64,000 nt of DNA from NCBI RefSeq assembly GCF_003634615.1, contig NZ_RBKX01000001.1, positions 3,162,001-3,226,000 of the forward strand, read 5' to 3'. Position 1 is the first letter of the stretch, and every line of letters starts with the position of its first letter. Below are positions 63,752-64,000 of this stretch, piece after piece. Made by a program: the position numbers and the translations under genes. The DNA is from Flavobacterium sp. 102. Lineage in GTDB: Bacteria > Bacteroidota > Bacteroidia > Flavobacteriales > Flavobacteriaceae. The notes under the pieces were generated by a model. That model saw only the letters and a program-made list of their open reading frames with translations. It ran no database searches and was not told the DNA's origin.

Positions 63752-64000
63752 ATGCAACAAATTCCAAGTGTTGACTTACGTGATTTCCTGTCGGATGATC
63801 CGGCACGTAAACAAAAATTTGTAAATGAAATCGGAAAAGCTTACGAAGACATTGGCTTCGTAGCACTAAAAGGTCATTTTCTTGATGACAAACTGGTAAG
63901 TGATTTATACGCCGAAGTGCGTAATTTTTTCAACTTGCCATTGGAAACCAAAGCCAATTATGAAATTCCCGGAATCGGCGGCCAACGTGGTTATGTGTCT
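63752..64000 (+). CDS. 2-oxoglutarate/Fe(II)-dependent oxygenase, isopenicillin N synthase-like (5' part only)
   Basis: The first 83 codons are visible. The N-terminal DIOX_N region is clear: IPSVDLRDFLSDDPARKQKF, EIGKAYEDIGFVALKGHFLD, then VRNFFNLPLETKANYEIPGI and GQRGYVS. The catalytic HxD...H triad lies beyond the window, so substrate class cannot be narrowed. Members are common single genes in Flavobacterium. Confidence 0.85.
   Translation, partial: MQQIPSVDLRDFLSDDPARKQKFVNEIGKAYEDIGFVALKGHFLDDKLVSDLYAEVRNFFNLPLETKANYEIPGIGGQRGYVS

Overview
The window looks like chromosome of a Flavobacterium-type member of the Bacteroidota. Evidence: low GC; many TAnnTTTG -7 promoter boxes in place of the E. 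coli -10; A-rich leaders without strong Shine-Dalgarno sites; two or three type IX secretion (T9SS) C-terminal sorting domains; a lipoprotein form of the TamA partner (TamL) next to TamB; an alpha-beta fused branched-chain E1 dehydrogenase; and small flavobacterial families such as DUF4920 and the LETM1-related protein. No rRNA, tRNA or CRISPR array was seen.

Region 1 (1-14.6 kb) is dense in signal transduction. A sigma-54 response regulator (cut by the window edge) lies behind its kinase. Then come a broken rhomboid gene, a REC-PAS-HisKA protein without an ATPase domain, a soluble 2203-residue kinase with about 13 PAS and 2 GAF domains plus its single-domain REC partner, a short ORF that looks like a kinase/regulator deletion scar, and a double-PAS kinase overlapping its REC gene by 4 bases. 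The scars and repeated modules suggest local duplication and deletion.

Region 2 (14.7-30.6 kb) is mostly housekeeping and stress: Cu/Zn superoxide dismutase, YdeI-like and LETM1-related proteins; a SulP transporter followed by two beta-carbonic anhydrases (bicarbonate handling); divergent dps and oxyR; two paralogous 64-residue proteins; a DUF4920 / c-haem-motif lipoprotein / mnmD operon divergent from ilvE; an AraC regulator; an AI-2E family permease; S1/P1 nuclease; and a DNA glycosylase.

Region 3 (30.6-53.9 kb) carries envelope and secretion genes: tamL-tamB, T9SS cargo, a TPR-HTH regulator, an ABC exporter, YceI, pirin, a TetR-controlled propeller/thioesterase pair with two matching operators, a 1308-residue choice-of-anchor protein, and hemN with a CRP/FNR-like palindrome near -41.

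Region 4 (54.0-59.1 kb) is an AT-rich accessory island between hemN and katG. It holds an XRE-type regulator with an operator-like dyad and four 41-bp tandem repeats upstream, then four unfamiliar membrane-protein genes all on the + strand, with strongly hairpin-forming gaps. One gene joins a four-helix membrane domain to a GT51 peptidoglycan glycosyltransferase domain whose catalytic glutamates are intact. This is the best candidate for an undescribed system in the window.

Region 5 (59.1-64 kb) returns to core genes: katG, the fused 2-oxoisovalerate dehydrogenase E1, and the start of a 2-oxoglutarate/Fe(II) oxygenase. OxyR, Dps, KatG and SodC together give a clear oxidative-stress theme.
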